The notes below the pieces were generated by a model. That model was given only the letters and a program-made list of their open reading frames with translations, was not told the DNA's origin and searched no databases. The position numbers were made by a program, and so were the translations under genes. From positions 372,001 to 436,000 of the forward strand of contig NC_018108.1 in assembly GCF_000276685.1 (NCBI RefSeq): a stretch of 64,000 bases of DNA, read 5' to 3'. Source of the stretch: Taylorella equigenitalis ATCC 35865. GTDB taxonomy: Bacteria; Pseudomonadota; Gammaproteobacteria; Burkholderiales; Burkholderiaceae_B. The stretch's first letter is position 1; each line of letters begins with the position of its first letter. Positions 19,381-28,950 of the stretch are shown in pieces.

Positions 19381-20467
19381 CGAATTCGATATTATCGAAA
19401 AGTATTTTAGTTTTTCAAAGCCTACACATAACATTCCAATCACAGTTGGTGATGACTGTGCAGTATTTAGTATAGGACCACGTGAATCACATATTGCCAC
19501 TAGTGCTGACCTATTAATTGAAGGGCAGCATTTTTTTTCTGATGTGGAACCGTATCGTCTAGGGCACAAATCCCTTGCCGTCAATTTATCTGATTTGGCT
19601 GCGATGGGGGCTAAGCCAATTGGGTGTTTATTGTCGTTGGCATTGCCATCAGTAGATGAACAATGGGTAAGCGATTTTGCAAATGGATTTAAGGCATTAT
19701 CTCTCAAATATGGATGCCCCTTGTTGGGGGGTGATATGTCTAAAAGCCCTAAGGTCAAAGTTATTAATGTAACTGTTTTTGGACGTGTTACAGATAGAGG
19801 TGTCAGGTCTCCCAGAAATTTTTTAACTAGAGCAGGAGCCCGACATGCTGATGATATTTGGGTTTCGGGCGAACTGGGAAGTGCGAGTTTAGCTTATAAA
19901 AGTAAAGCTGGTCTTTTAGATGAGCTATACAGTAATTCGATTTACGAGTTAGGTCGTGAGGCACTTGAGATGCCTGAGCCCCGATTAAATCTAGGTCGTG
20001 CTATATATCCTTATGCAAATTCTTGTATTGATATTTCGGATGGGCTACTTCAGGATTTAGGGCATATTATGAAAAGCAGTAATAAAATTGCTCATATAGA
20101 AATTGAAAGTATTCCTTTTAACAAAAATATAAGTAAATTTGTTGATTATGAGCATCTCAGGGAGGCAATGTTATCTGGAGGTGATGATTATGAGTTGTGT
20201 TTTACGGCACCAGCTCGTCATCGTGAGAAAATCGAAAGCATATCAACTAGATTAGGTATGAAACTTACTCGGATTGGTATGGTTTGTGCTCAAGAAGTCG
20301 ATGGTATTTTAGGTCCTAAAGGCTCAAAACCCTCATTACTCTCAAAACCCGCTAATCATGGTCATCTCGATGAATTGGCTTCTTTAAAAAAAGACTCAGC
20401 CCTCGTTCAAGTTTTTCAGGATGGTCAACTCATCGAGGTCGATTATAAGGGCTTTCAGCATTTCTAA
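19373..20467 (+). CDS. thiL: Thiamine-monophosphate kinase
   Basis: Phosphorylates thiamine phosphate to the active cofactor thiamine diphosphate. The 364-residue protein shows GDDCAV (26-31), SADLLIEGQHF, AVNLSDLAAMGAKP and a second glycine-rich region SGGDDYEL near 265, all characteristic of ThiL. It is somewhat longer than the E. coli enzyme (325). It sits in ribH-nusB-thiL-pgpA, a conserved proteobacterial order, overlapping nusB by 8 bases. Confidence 0.96.
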   Translation: MSSEFDIIEKYFSFSKPTHNIPITVGDDCAVFSIGPRESHIATSADLLIEGQHFFSDVEPYRLGHKSLAVNLSDLAAMGAKPIGCLLSLALPSVDEQWVSDFANGFKALSLKYGCPLLGGDMSKSPKVKVINVTVFGRVTDRGVRSPRNFLTRAGARHADDIWVSGELGSASLAYKSKAGLLDELYSNSIYELGREALEMPEPRLNLGRAIYPYANSCIDISDGLLQDLGHIMKSSNKIAHIEIESIPFNKNISKFVDYEHLREAMLSGGDDYELCFTAPARHREKIESISTRLGMKLTRIGMVCAQEVDGILGPKGSKPSLLSKPANHGHLDELASLKKDSALVQVFQDGQLIEVDYKGFQHF

Positions 20468-20468
20468 T

Positions 20469-21014
20469 ATGAAACCGAATACAAAAGTATCTGCCCTATT
20501 GCCTACTAATTCTGTGCGTATGAATTTTTCATGGATGCTTAAAAAGCCCTACAGAATCCTAGCTTTGGGCTTTGGGTCTGGGTTAATTAAGCCAGGTCCA
20601 GGTACTTGGGGATCATTTATTGGGCTATTTATTTGGTGGCTATTGAAGTATATTGCATTGCCACATATTGCGGTTTATGTAATTACTGTACTTGGATTTT
20701 TGATAGGTTTATGGGTTTGTAAATGTACCACTAAAGATATCGGGGAGCATGATAGTGGCTCTGTCGTGTGGGATGAGATTGTTGCCGTCCTTATTTTATT
20801 TTGCATTTTAAAGTATCAAAGCTCTGCGTACGATTTATTTGCGGTAATTTTATTTAGGGTGTTTGATATCTGGAAGCCATTTCCCATTGCATATTTTGAC
20901 CGCAAACTGACATCTTCTTTTGGGATGATGTTTGATGATGTATTGGCCGCAGTTTATGCAGTTTTGGCTTTCAAATTTATAATGTGGATTAAATTCTATG
21001 CGTTCGTTAGTTGA
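20469..21014 (+). CDS. pgpA: Phosphatidylglycerophosphatase A
   Basis: Membrane phosphatase producing phosphatidylglycerol. The 181-residue protein has the PgpA signature region GSGLIKPGPGTWGS and DSGSVVWDE(I) near the active site, three or four hydrophobic segments, and an acidic FDRK motif. An upstream start at 20421 would run through the end of thiL; ATG 20469 lies one base after the thiL stop and is preferred. The gene overlaps pncC by 17 bases. Confidence 0.93.
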   Translation: MKPNTKVSALLPTNSVRMNFSWMLKKPYRILALGFGSGLIKPGPGTWGSFIGLFIWWLLKYIALPHIAVYVITVLGFLIGLWVCKCTTKDIGEHDSGSVVWDEIVAVLILFCILKYQSSAYDLFAVILFRVFDIWKPFPIAYFDRKLTSSFGMMFDDVLAAVYAVLAFKFIMWIKFYAFVS

Positions 21015-21486
21015 AAAAATTGCAGTTTTCTTAAAGCCTAAAGGCAGTATGTTGTGTACAGCAGAATCGTGTACTGGTGGGTTGATTGCGAAATTGTGTA
21101 CGGATCTTGCGGGATCGAGTGCATGGTTTGAGTGTGGTGTAGTTACTTATTCGAATGCTTCCAAAACGGCTTTGTTGGGCGTTCCTGAGGAGGTTATCTC
21201 TGAACATGGTGCCGTCAGTGAAGAGACTGCATTCGAGATGGCATACGGTGCATTATTAAACTTTAGTAATTGCAAGTACTCTATTTCAGTTACTGGTATT
21301 GCAGGACCTGGAGGAGGTTCTGATTTAAAACCTGTTGGTACCGTATGTTTTGGCTTTGGTTTACGATCTGAGGATGGAGAAATTCAAGTTCAAACACGTG
21401 TTGAGCATTTTTCAGGTGATCGTGAAGAGATACGTAATCAGTCAGCCCACTATGCTTTAGAAACGTTTTTAGCGATAGCCTCTTGA
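20998..21486 (+). CDS. pncC: Nicotinamide-nucleotide amidohydrolase (CinA C-terminal type)
   Basis: 162 residues, the stand-alone CinA C-terminal domain, which deamidates nicotinamide mononucleotide in the pyridine-nucleotide salvage cycle. The catalytic serine region AESCTGG is at 22-28 and the glycine-rich [10 protein letters not shown] near 100. The N-terminal half of full-length CinA is absent, as in E. coli PncC. Its last 37 bases overlap the end of the convergent pyrF. Confidence 0.95.
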   Translation: MRSLVEKIAVFLKPKGSMLCTAESCTGGLIAKLCTDLAGSSAWFECGVVTYSNASKTALLGVPEEVISEHGAVSEETAFEMAYGALLNFSNCKYSISVTGIAGPGGGSDLKPVGTVCFGFGLRSEDGEIQVQTRVEHFSGDREEIRNQSAHYALETFLAIAS

Positions 21487-22298
21487 ATTTTATCCCTCGT
21501 ATTTCTAGCCATATCAGCGGAAGCTTTTAGACAATCATCGCCATCACTAGCATATAAAATAGCACGGGAGGAGTTGATAATCACTCCATGACCTTCAGAA
21601 TTTATGCCAGCCGCTACAGTAGCCTCTATATCGCCTCCCTGAGCACCTATCCCAGGAATTAGAAGAGGCATATGCGTTCCAATAATCTCGCGAACGTGCT
21701 TAATTTCTTCGGGAAATGTAGCCCCAACAACCAGTCCAATTTGCCCACTAGAATTCCATTTTGTAGCTGCCAATTTCGCAATATGTTGGTAGAGTGGCAA
21801 TGTCCTTCCATCCACAGATACATCTAAAAATTGCACATCAGATCCACCAGAATTAGAGGTGCGACAAAGTACGATTACCCCACGGTCACTCCACTCAAGA
21901 TACGGTTCTATTGAATCAAATCCCATATAAGGATTTACGGTAACTGCATCAGCTCCATAACGCTCGAATGCTTCGATAGCATACTGTTTTGCAGTGCTTC
22001 CGATATCGCCTCTTTTTGCATCTAAAATGCAGATATGAGTTGGATATGTGGAACGTATATATTCGAATATACGCTCTAATTCACGCTCTGCACCCAATGA
22101 TGCGAAGTATGCAATTTGTGGTTTAAATCCACAAACATAGGGAGCACAGGCATCAACCATATCACAGCAAAATTTATACACGCCTTCTGTAGTAGATCTA
22201 TAGTTTGCTGGGAGTCTATAGATATCTGGATCAAGCCCTAACATTAAAGCAGACTGTTGTTGTGTCCATGAATTAGAGAGTTTCTCAGTAAATTTCAT
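21450..22298 (-). CDS. pyrF: Orotidine 5'-phosphate decarboxylase (type 2)
   Basis: Final step of UMP synthesis. The 282-residue length and [11 protein letters not shown] (93-103, catalytic Lys95) place it in the longer type-2 PyrF subfamily. [10 protein letters not shown] lies near the N-terminus and PGIGAQGG near the phosphate-binding loop. It is convergent with pncC and overlaps it by 37 bases at the 3' ends. An in-frame upstream partner is not evident. Confidence 0.96.
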   Translation of the reverse strand: MKFTEKLSNSWTQQQSALMLGLDPDIYRLPANYRSTTEGVYKFCCDMVDACAPYVCGFKPQIAYFASLGAERELERIFEYIRSTYPTHICILDAKRGDIGSTAKQYAIEAFERYGADAVTVNPYMGFDSIEPYLEWSDRGVIVLCRTSNSGGSDVQFLDVSVDGRTLPLYQHIAKLAATKWNSSGQIGLVVGATFPEEIKHVREIIGTHMPLLIPGIGAQGGDIEATVAAGINSEGHGVIINSSRAILYASDGDDCLKASADMARNTRDKIQEAIAKNVSKA

Positions 22299-22357
22299 AT
22301 CAAGGATTTTTAAGTTGGCTAGTTAGTGAATTAATCAGGGCTTCTAATTCAAGTTTT

Positions 22358-22750
22358 TCAGTGGGCTATATAGCGAATCACAAAATAAAGCCATGTGAAA
22401 AACGAAAATACTAAACACAAAAAAATGGCCGCACTACCAAGATCTTTTGCTCTCTTAATCATCTCGTCGTAGTCGTTAATAATACGATCGCCCAATGTCT
22501 CTAATGCAGAATTTAGTAACTCAACTATAAGTACTAAAAACAATGTAAACATCAAGACTATGATTTCAAGCGGTGTTCTGCCTAGTACAAAAGCCAAAGG
22601 AGCCATAAAACAGCAAATCAGAAACTCCTGACAAAAAGAAGCCTCATATTTAAAAGCAGACCTGAAACCTTGAAATGAATACTTAGTAGCATTCCAAATT
22701 CTGTTATAGGAAAGCTTGCTTTTGTAAGGACTTTCGTAGTCTTTGGACAT
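22358..22750 (-). CDS. dgkA: Diacylglycerol kinase
   Basis: Small inner-membrane enzyme that phosphorylates diacylglycerol released during envelope metabolism. The 130 residues contain an amphipathic N-terminus (YSFQGFRSAFKYEASFCQEF), three hydrophobic segments, and the signature VELLNSALE (76-84) followed by GDR. Length and motif order match E. coli DgkA. It is monocistronic, upstream of pyrF in the same direction. Confidence 0.95.
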   Translation of the reverse strand: MSKDYESPYKSKLSYNRIWNATKYSFQGFRSAFKYEASFCQEFLICCFMAPLAFVLGRTPLEIIVLMFTLFLVLIVELLNSALETLGDRIINDYDEMIKRAKDLGSAAIFLCLVFSFFTWLYFVIRYIAH

Positions 22751-22794
22751 AATTATGGCAATGTTTTAAAACCCAAAAATTATAACTTATGGCA

Positions 22795-22830
22795 ATAAAA
22801 AAGGCATAAACCCAAAAGTCTATGCCTTTA
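22795..22830 (-). terminator. Rho-independent terminator of groESL
   Basis: On the minus strand AAAGGCATA (from 22829) pairs with TATGCCTTT (to 22800) over a 12-base loop, followed by a T-rich run. It ends the chaperonin transcript before dgkA. Confidence 0.8.
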
Positions 22831-22859
22831 TAGATCAGATAAGAAGTGACTACTTCAGA

Positions 22860-24521
<1,662 letters not shown>

Positions 24522-24556
24522 TTATCTAATAATTAAAATGTGGGGTCAAAATTCGA

Positions 24557-24844
24557 TTATTCAACTACAGCAAGAATTTCTTCGTCACGGATAACTAGTA
24601 ATTCTTCACCGTCCATTTTTACTGCTTGACCTGCATACTTACCGAAAAGTACACGATCACCAACTTTAAGGTCTACAGAAATAAGTTGACCACTTTCAGA
24701 TTTACGACCAGGACCTACCGCAACTACTTCACCAATATCTTGTTTTTCTTCTGCACTGCCAGCTAGGATAATGCCAGATTCAGTTGTTTTTTTGTTATCT
24801 ACTCTTTTGATAACCACTAAATTTTGTAATGGACGTAATGCCAT
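24557..24844 (-). CDS. groS: 10 kDa co-chaperonin GroES
   Basis: 95-residue lid of the GroEL chamber. [16 protein letters not shown] is the standard N-terminus, the mobile loop ([16 protein letters not shown]) spans about 16-31, and [18 protein letters not shown] ends the protein. I chose the ATG at 24844 because AGGAGT lies 7 bases upstream; an ATG 24 bases earlier in frame precedes that site and is not credible. First gene of groESL. Confidence 0.98.
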   Translation of the reverse strand: MALRPLQNLVVIKRVDNKKTTESGIILAGSAEEKQDIGEVVAVGPGRKSESGQLISVDLKVGDRVLFGKYAGQAVKMDGEELLVIRDEEILAVVE

Positions 24845-24877
24845 GAATGTACTCCTCATAAGTAACAATGTAAAAAA

Positions 24878-24904
24878 TTAGCACTCAATGCTTATGAGTG
24901 CTAA
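24878..24904 (-). promoter_or_regulatory. CIRCE operator (HrcA binding site)
   Basis: TTAGCACTC-N9-GAGTGCTAA, an exact match to the CIRCE inverted repeat, lies just downstream of the groESL -10 box. HrcA bound here represses transcription and is released on heat shock. The hrcA gene itself is not in the window. Confidence 0.97.
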
Positions 24905-24931
24905 TTATATGGGCTATTTCTGAAATTTCAA
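24904..24931 (-). promoter_or_regulatory. Sigma-70-type promoter of groESL
   Basis: On the minus strand TTGAAA (24931-24926), a 16-base spacer, then TATAAT (24909-24904), overlapping the CIRCE operator by one base. The geometry explains repression by HrcA. No sigma-32-like box is obvious. Confidence 0.8.
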
Positions 24932-24964
24932 GGGCGATTTTTAACGAGCCCTAAATTTTAGAAA

Positions 24965-25975
24965 TTAACGAATTGGAAGACCGTAGTGCAGACCACCATC
25001 AGTATAAAGTTTATTTAGACCGCGAGGAACTTTAAGAGCACTGTCTTTTCCAACGTTTCTATCAAAACTTTCACCGTAATTACCCACTTGCTTGATTACT
25101 TGGTAAGCCCAGTCTTCGCTTAGGCCTAGATTTTTTCCGCTACCTTCGGTTACACCAAGAAGGCGTTGCACGTTAGGATTTGTTGAATTTTTCTGCTCAT
25201 CTACATTTTTACTAGTAATGCCAAGCTCTTCTGCATTCCACTGAGCATGCATAACCCATTTAACAATATTGAACCATTTGTCATCGCTTTGACGTACAAA
25301 AGGTCCCAAAGGTTCTTTAGAAATAATCTCTGGCAATACAACGTAGTCATCTGGATTAGATAATTTAGAGATTCTAATTGATGCTAATCCAGAAGCATCT
25401 GTAGTAAATACATCGCAACGACCAGAGGCAAACGCATTAACCACTTCATTAAACTGATCAAATACTACTGGTTTATAAGTGATTTTATTAGCCCTAGCCC
25501 AGTCAGCCATGGTGTTTTCGTTTGAGGTACCAGTTTGCATGCAGACTGTAGCTCCATCAAGCTCTTTTGCACTTTTAACGCCTAAATCCTTTTTAATTAA
25601 AAAGCCCTGACCGTCATAAAAATTAACGCCTGGAGACATAAGACCGATGGCAGTATCACGTTGTTGAGTAACTGTAGTATTGCGAGTAAGAATATCTATC
25701 TCACCCGATTGAAGAGCAGTAAATCTTTGTTGAGAGTTTAAAGGGACGGTTTTAAATTTAGATGCATCTCCAAAAACAGCGGCAGCTATTGACTTACAAA
25801 GGTCAACATCTAAACCTTCCCATTCGCCTTTATCATTTGGAGCAGAAAAACCTGCGAACCCAGTCGTAGTACCACACACAACATGTCCACGGCTTTTAAC
25901 AGTTTCTAATGTATCTGCCTGAACTTGTGTAGATGCTAAAACTAGTCCAGCTATTAATAAAGATAATTTTTTCAT
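24965..25975 (-). CDS. Periplasmic amino-acid ABC transporter substrate-binding protein (AapJ/BztA-like)
   Basis: 336 residues with a cleavable signal peptide (MKKLSLLIAGLVLASTQVQA) and a bacterial extracellular solute-binding (family 3) fold. GLDVDLCKSIAAAVFGD and EIDILTRNTTVTQQRD are typical of the general L-amino-acid (Aap/Bzt) subgroup. It would capture amino acids for an inner-membrane permease. No permease or ATPase gene adjoins it, unlike the usual aapJQMP order, so it must work with a transporter encoded elsewhere. A strong AGGGAG site precedes the start. Confidence 0.9.
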   Translation of the reverse strand: MKKLSLLIAGLVLASTQVQADTLETVKSRGHVVCGTTTGFAGFSAPNDKGEWEGLDVDLCKSIAAAVFGDASKFKTVPLNSQQRFTALQSGEIDILTRNTTVTQQRDTAIGLMSPGVNFYDGQGFLIKKDLGVKSAKELDGATVCMQTGTSNENTMADWARANKITYKPVVFDQFNEVVNAFASGRCDVFTTDASGLASIRISKLSNPDDYVVLPEIISKEPLGPFVRQSDDKWFNIVKWVMHAQWNAEELGITSKNVDEQKNSTNPNVQRLLGVTEGSGKNLGLSEDWAYQVIKQVGNYGESFDRNVGKDSALKVPRGLNKLYTDGGLHYGLPIR

Positions 25976-26143
25976 TTAATCTCCCTAGCGAGTTATAGTT
26001 TGTTTACAAAATATATCAAATTTTGATATTTCAATTAGTGCAATGTTGCAGATAGTAAAAAATCTTTTTCTATATTTCAATAATTAAATATTCAGATTTT
26101 TTATAAGTAGAATACTCGAACATTTTAAAAAAAGGAGATTTTT

Positions 26144-26551
26144 ATGAAATCAGCACTATTTTTATCTTTAGGTTTGGCTTTCGGTTCAGTTGCTTTTGCT
26201 CAAACTGCACCTTCTGAAATGAAAACTAACACAGATGAGTCTATGAACACAGAAGTTGTTAAACCAGCTGAAACTAAAGAAGCACCAGCTGCTCAAGACC
26301 AAGCTGCACCATCTTCAGAAATGAAGACTAATACTGACGAGTCTATGGATATGAAAAAGGACGAAATGAAAAAAGATGAGGCTGCTGCTACTCCAGTAAC
26401 TCCACTTCCAATTCCTCCAGGTACAGCTACAGAACCAGCTAAAGACGAAACTGCTCCTGCATCAGAAACTAAAACTAACACTGATGAATCTATGGATATG
26501 CACAAAGATCACGAGCAAAAAAATGACGTTGAAAAAAAAACGCTCCAGTAA
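26144..26551 (+). CDS. Secreted repeat-rich leader of a frameshifted PCu(A)C-type protein
   Basis: 135 residues: signal peptide to about residue 20 (AFGSVAFAQ), then a disordered, Met/Asp/Glu/Lys-rich region carrying three copies of a SEMKTNTDESMD-like motif near 23, 58 and 107, and MDMHKDHEQ at the end. A strong AAGGAG site precedes the ATG. The frame ends six codons after an A9 run. One extra A (or a -1 ribosomal slip on A AAA AAA) joins it to the PCu(A)C domain immediately downstream. I regard it as the N-terminal half of one gene of about 265 residues. Metal binding by the Met/His residues is inferred only from composition. Confidence 0.75.
   Translation: MKSALFLSLGLAFGSVAFAQTAPSEMKTNTDESMNTEVVKPAETKEAPAAQDQAAPSSEMKTNTDESMDMKKDEMKKDEAAATPVTPLPIPPGTATEPAKDETAPASETKTNTDESMDMHKDHEQKNDVEKKTLQ
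26532..26540 (+). repeat. Poly-A tract (A9) at the frameshift joining leader and PCu(A)C domain
   Basis: GAAAAAAAAAC. In the leader frame it reads Glu-Lys-Lys-Thr and then terminates; one base back it reads Lys-Asn-Ala-Pro-Val into the copper-chaperone domain. Runs of nine A permit replication slippage, transcriptional slippage or -1 ribosomal slippage. A fixed mutation or sequencing error is also possible. Confidence 0.85.
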
Positions 26552-26940
26552 CTAAAATTTCTTCTAATGATTTAGAAGTTAATAAATGCTGGATTAGGCT
26601 TTTCCCTTCCGATAGGTTTTCTGCTCTTTATTTTGACGTGACAAATAATAGCGAAACTGAAACTGCATATATCGTGGGAGTTTCTTCTGAAAAATTTAAG
26701 GAAGCAGACATGCACGAAACATATACAGCGGAAGGGGTTATGGCTGGCATGAGATCAGTTGATTGGGTAGAGGTGGCACCTAAATCAACAGTTAATTTCA
26801 AAAGTGGTGGCTATCACGTTATGCTATCAAAACATGAGGTTAATGTAGGGGATGAGGTAGAGTTTTCACTTAAATTAAGTAATCATGAAACCAAATCTTT
26901 CTCATGTAAGGCAAATGACATCAAGTCTGTAGCGTATTAA
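26533..26940 (+). CDS. PCu(A)C copper-chaperone domain (C-terminal half, out of frame)
   Basis: The open frame from 26533 encodes a complete PCu(A)C (DUF461) domain: SALYFDVTNNSE, ADMHETY, GMRSV, and GGYHVML, which supply the His/Met ligands that bind Cu(I) in this family. Such proteins are secreted and deliver copper to cytochrome oxidase or SOD. Here there is no signal peptide and no ATG; the first possible start (GTG 26638) lies inside the domain and would remove its first strands. The domain therefore makes sense only as the continuation of the upstream leader. A terminator follows directly. Confidence 0.75.
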   Translation, partial: KKNAPVTKISSNDLEVNKCWIRLFPSDRFSALYFDVTNNSETETAYIVGVSSEKFKEADMHETYTAEGVMAGMRSVDWVEVAPKSTVNFKSGGYHVMLSKHEVNVGDEVEFSLKLSNHETKSFSCKANDIKSVAY

Positions 26941-26948
26941 AACTCAAT

Positions 26949-26976
26949 AGGGCTAAGCAATTAGCCCTTTTTATTT
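26949..26976 (+). terminator. Rho-independent terminator after the PCu(A)C gene
   Basis: AGGGCTAA, loop GCAA, TTAGCCCT, then a T-rich run. Its right arm overlaps the stop codon and last codons of the convergent hydrolase gene. Confidence 0.85.
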
Positions 26977-27761
26977 TTGTTTACATGGTTGGCTACTATC
27001 TCATTAAACATATGTGGATGCGATAAATTCATACCGTGAGATGCTTGCTCAATTGTATGATATTCAGATGCGGACCACATATCGTGCAATTCTTTTACTA
27101 TTGATGGAAATGGTTCAGGACTAGCCCCACCGCCTATTAAACATATAGGAATCAAATTATCTAAACCTTCAAGGTTTTTATCTTCAATTAAAAATGGTGG
27201 TTCATTTTTTTGCACTAAAAGCGTGTGCACATTATCATGCACCATTTCTTTAAACCATGGGACCATTTTTTCGTAAGTTCCAGCACCACTAACCAAATCT
27301 ACGAAAATTTGAGCACCTTTTTCGACTTCTCCGGTTACTATGTATTTAAGGGACTCACGTCGACCGGCTAATCCTTCAGTTAATTGTTTTTTTGTTCTTA
27401 TACCTGGGTCAGCTAATATTAGTGACTGAATTCTATCTTGAAAGTTTAGAGCAAGTTGCATTGCCACGCCACCACCTCGGGAATGTCCAAGCACATGAAA
27501 TTTATCTATGCCGAGATGGTCCATTAAATGCACTAGATCTTCTGCATGATTAGTGTAATTGAAATGCTCGGGATTCGATTTATGTGGCCAGTAATAGGTA
27601 AGGCTTGGTATGATTAAACGCAAATTTTGAGATAGGGATTTTTCTTGTGCTCGCCAATAGCGATAATCACAAAGCGATCCATGAATCAATAAAAGAGGAA
27701 CCCCTTTACCTTCATCCTTAAAAGCAAAGGGGATATCGTTAATAGCTACTTCTGAAATCAT
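26961..27761 (-). CDS. Alpha/beta hydrolase
   Basis: 266 residues, cytosolic. Oxyanion-hole HG at 27-28, nucleophile elbow GHSRGG with Ser94, and a candidate catalytic His in ASHGMNLSHP near the C-terminus define the alpha/beta-hydrolase fold. The acid residue is probably the Asp of LADPG. The start is one base after the cpoB stop, so it appears to be the last gene of the tol-pal transcript, an attachment I do not recognise as conserved. Substrate unknown. Confidence 0.9.
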   Translation of the reverse strand: MISEVAINDIPFAFKDEGKGVPLLLIHGSLCDYRYWRAQEKSLSQNLRLIIPSLTYYWPHKSNPEHFNYTNHAEDLVHLMDHLGIDKFHVLGHSRGGGVAMQLALNFQDRIQSLILADPGIRTKKQLTEGLAGRRESLKYIVTGEVEKGAQIFVDLVSGAGTYEKMVPWFKEMVHDNVHTLLVQKNEPPFLIEDKNLEGLDNLIPICLIGGGASPEPFPSIVKELHDMWSASEYHTIEQASHGMNLSHPHMFNEIVANHVNKNKKG

Positions 27762-27762
27762 A

Positions 27763-28425
27763 TTAATTCATATTTAAGCGTTCTTTTGCAGTGTCCGCAG
27801 CTGGAGTGCCTGGATACTGTTTAATAATGCGGTTCAAAGTGCTTTTATACTCATTAATATTATTAAGTTCGTAATGGTTCCCTGCAATCACAAGAAGGGC
27901 ATCACCTGCTTGAGGGTCGTTAGGGTACTGTTCAACCATCCTATTTAAAGTGCTAATCGAGCCTTTAAAATCCTTAATTGCATATCTACTTCCACCTTCA
28001 TAAAAAAGTGCACTAGGTACTAAAACACTCGTAGGGTATGCGGAAGTAAAATTAGCTAAGGCAGTGGCAGAAGCTTGATAGTTACCCTGTCTAAATAAGT
28101 CTAAAGCAGTATCATATGCATTTTGTTCAGTAGGGTCTCCCACTTGTGTAGGGGCAGTAATATCACCAGTACCCTTTAAAGTCATGTTTTGCTTACGGAT
28201 ACTATTAGAAAGTACTTCGACTTGACCTCTTAACTTTCTTATATCCTCTTGTAGTAAGACTATCTGATTTGAAAGCTCATTACGCATCGCATCTGAATGT
28301 TTAATTTGAGCTCTAAGCTCTAAGATTGCTCTGCGTGCTTCCTCATCTTCAGCCATAGCTGGTGAAGAAAAGGCTATGACTGAAAAACTAGCAACTACTA
28401 ATTTGTTAATTAGTGATTTGTTCAT
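27763..28425 (-). CDS. cpoB: Cell division coordinator CpoB (YbgF)
   Basis: Periplasmic protein linking Tol-Pal to peptidoglycan synthesis at the septum. The 220-residue protein has a signal peptide (cut near AMAED, about 25), an N-terminal trimerising coiled coil (about 27-80), and a C-terminal TPR domain of three repeats (AYDTALDLFRQGNYQASATA onward). This is the standard CpoB plan. It lies 13 bases after pal. Confidence 0.95.
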   Translation of the reverse strand: MNKSLINKLVVASFSVIAFSSPAMAEDEEARRAILELRAQIKHSDAMRNELSNQIVLLQEDIRKLRGQVEVLSNSIRKQNMTLKGTGDITAPTQVGDPTEQNAYDTALDLFRQGNYQASATALANFTSAYPTSVLVPSALFYEGGSRYAIKDFKGSISTLNRMVEQYPNDPQAGDALLVIAGNHYELNNINEYKSTLNRIIKQYPGTPAADTAKERLNMN

Positions 28426-28438
28426 GAGAACTTAGATC

Positions 28439-28939
28439 CTATTTCATGTACTGAATGTCAGCTCTACGGTTTTGTGCATGAGCTTCTTCAGAATTACCTG
28501 TTGCTTGAGGTCTTTCTTTACCAAAGCTTACTGCTTCAAGCTGAGCTGAATTAACGCCATATTGATTTAAAAGTCTAGCAACAGCAACGGATCGTCTTTG
28601 ACCAAGTGCAAGATTGTACTCTGAGCTACCTCTTAAGTCAGTGTTTCCTTCAACGCGAACTGTACGAGTTGGATTAGAAGAAAGGTATTTCGCATGCATT
28701 TGAATCATTTCATTGTATTCAGGTTCAACTGTATAGCTATCAAATGCAAAATACACAGATTTATTTTGATAAAGTGGACTAGCAGGATTAAATGGGTCCA
28801 TAATCACTTGGTTGGAACCATTCGTGTTAGTCACATTATTGTTAGTATCAGTAGTGTTATTAGTTTCAGTGGTTGAGCAAGCAACTAAAGCTAAAACTAG
28901 TGACGCTAATGATAAGGTTTTAAATTTTCTTAATGACAT
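28439..28939 (-). CDS. pal: Peptidoglycan-associated lipoprotein Pal
   Basis: Outer-membrane lipoprotein that binds peptidoglycan and TolB. The 166-residue form starts at MSLRKFKTL, has the lipobox LVAC near residue 21, a short Asn/Thr-rich linker (DTNNNVTNTNG), and an OmpA-like domain with the peptidoglycan-binding NTDLRGSSEYNLALGQRR. The ATG at 28939 is preferred because AGGAG lies upstream at the right distance; the longer frame starts inside tolB. Lipidation would need Lgt, encoded at 38.4-39.2 kb. Confidence 0.97.
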   Translation of the reverse strand: MSLRKFKTLSLASLVLALVACSTTETNNTTDTNNNVTNTNGSNQVIMDPFNPASPLYQNKSVYFAFDSYTVEPEYNEMIQMHAKYLSSNPTRTVRVEGNTDLRGSSEYNLALGQRRSVAVARLLNQYGVNSAQLEAVSFGKERPQATGNSEEAHAQNRRADIQYMK

Positions 28940-28950
28940 AATTTTCTCCT

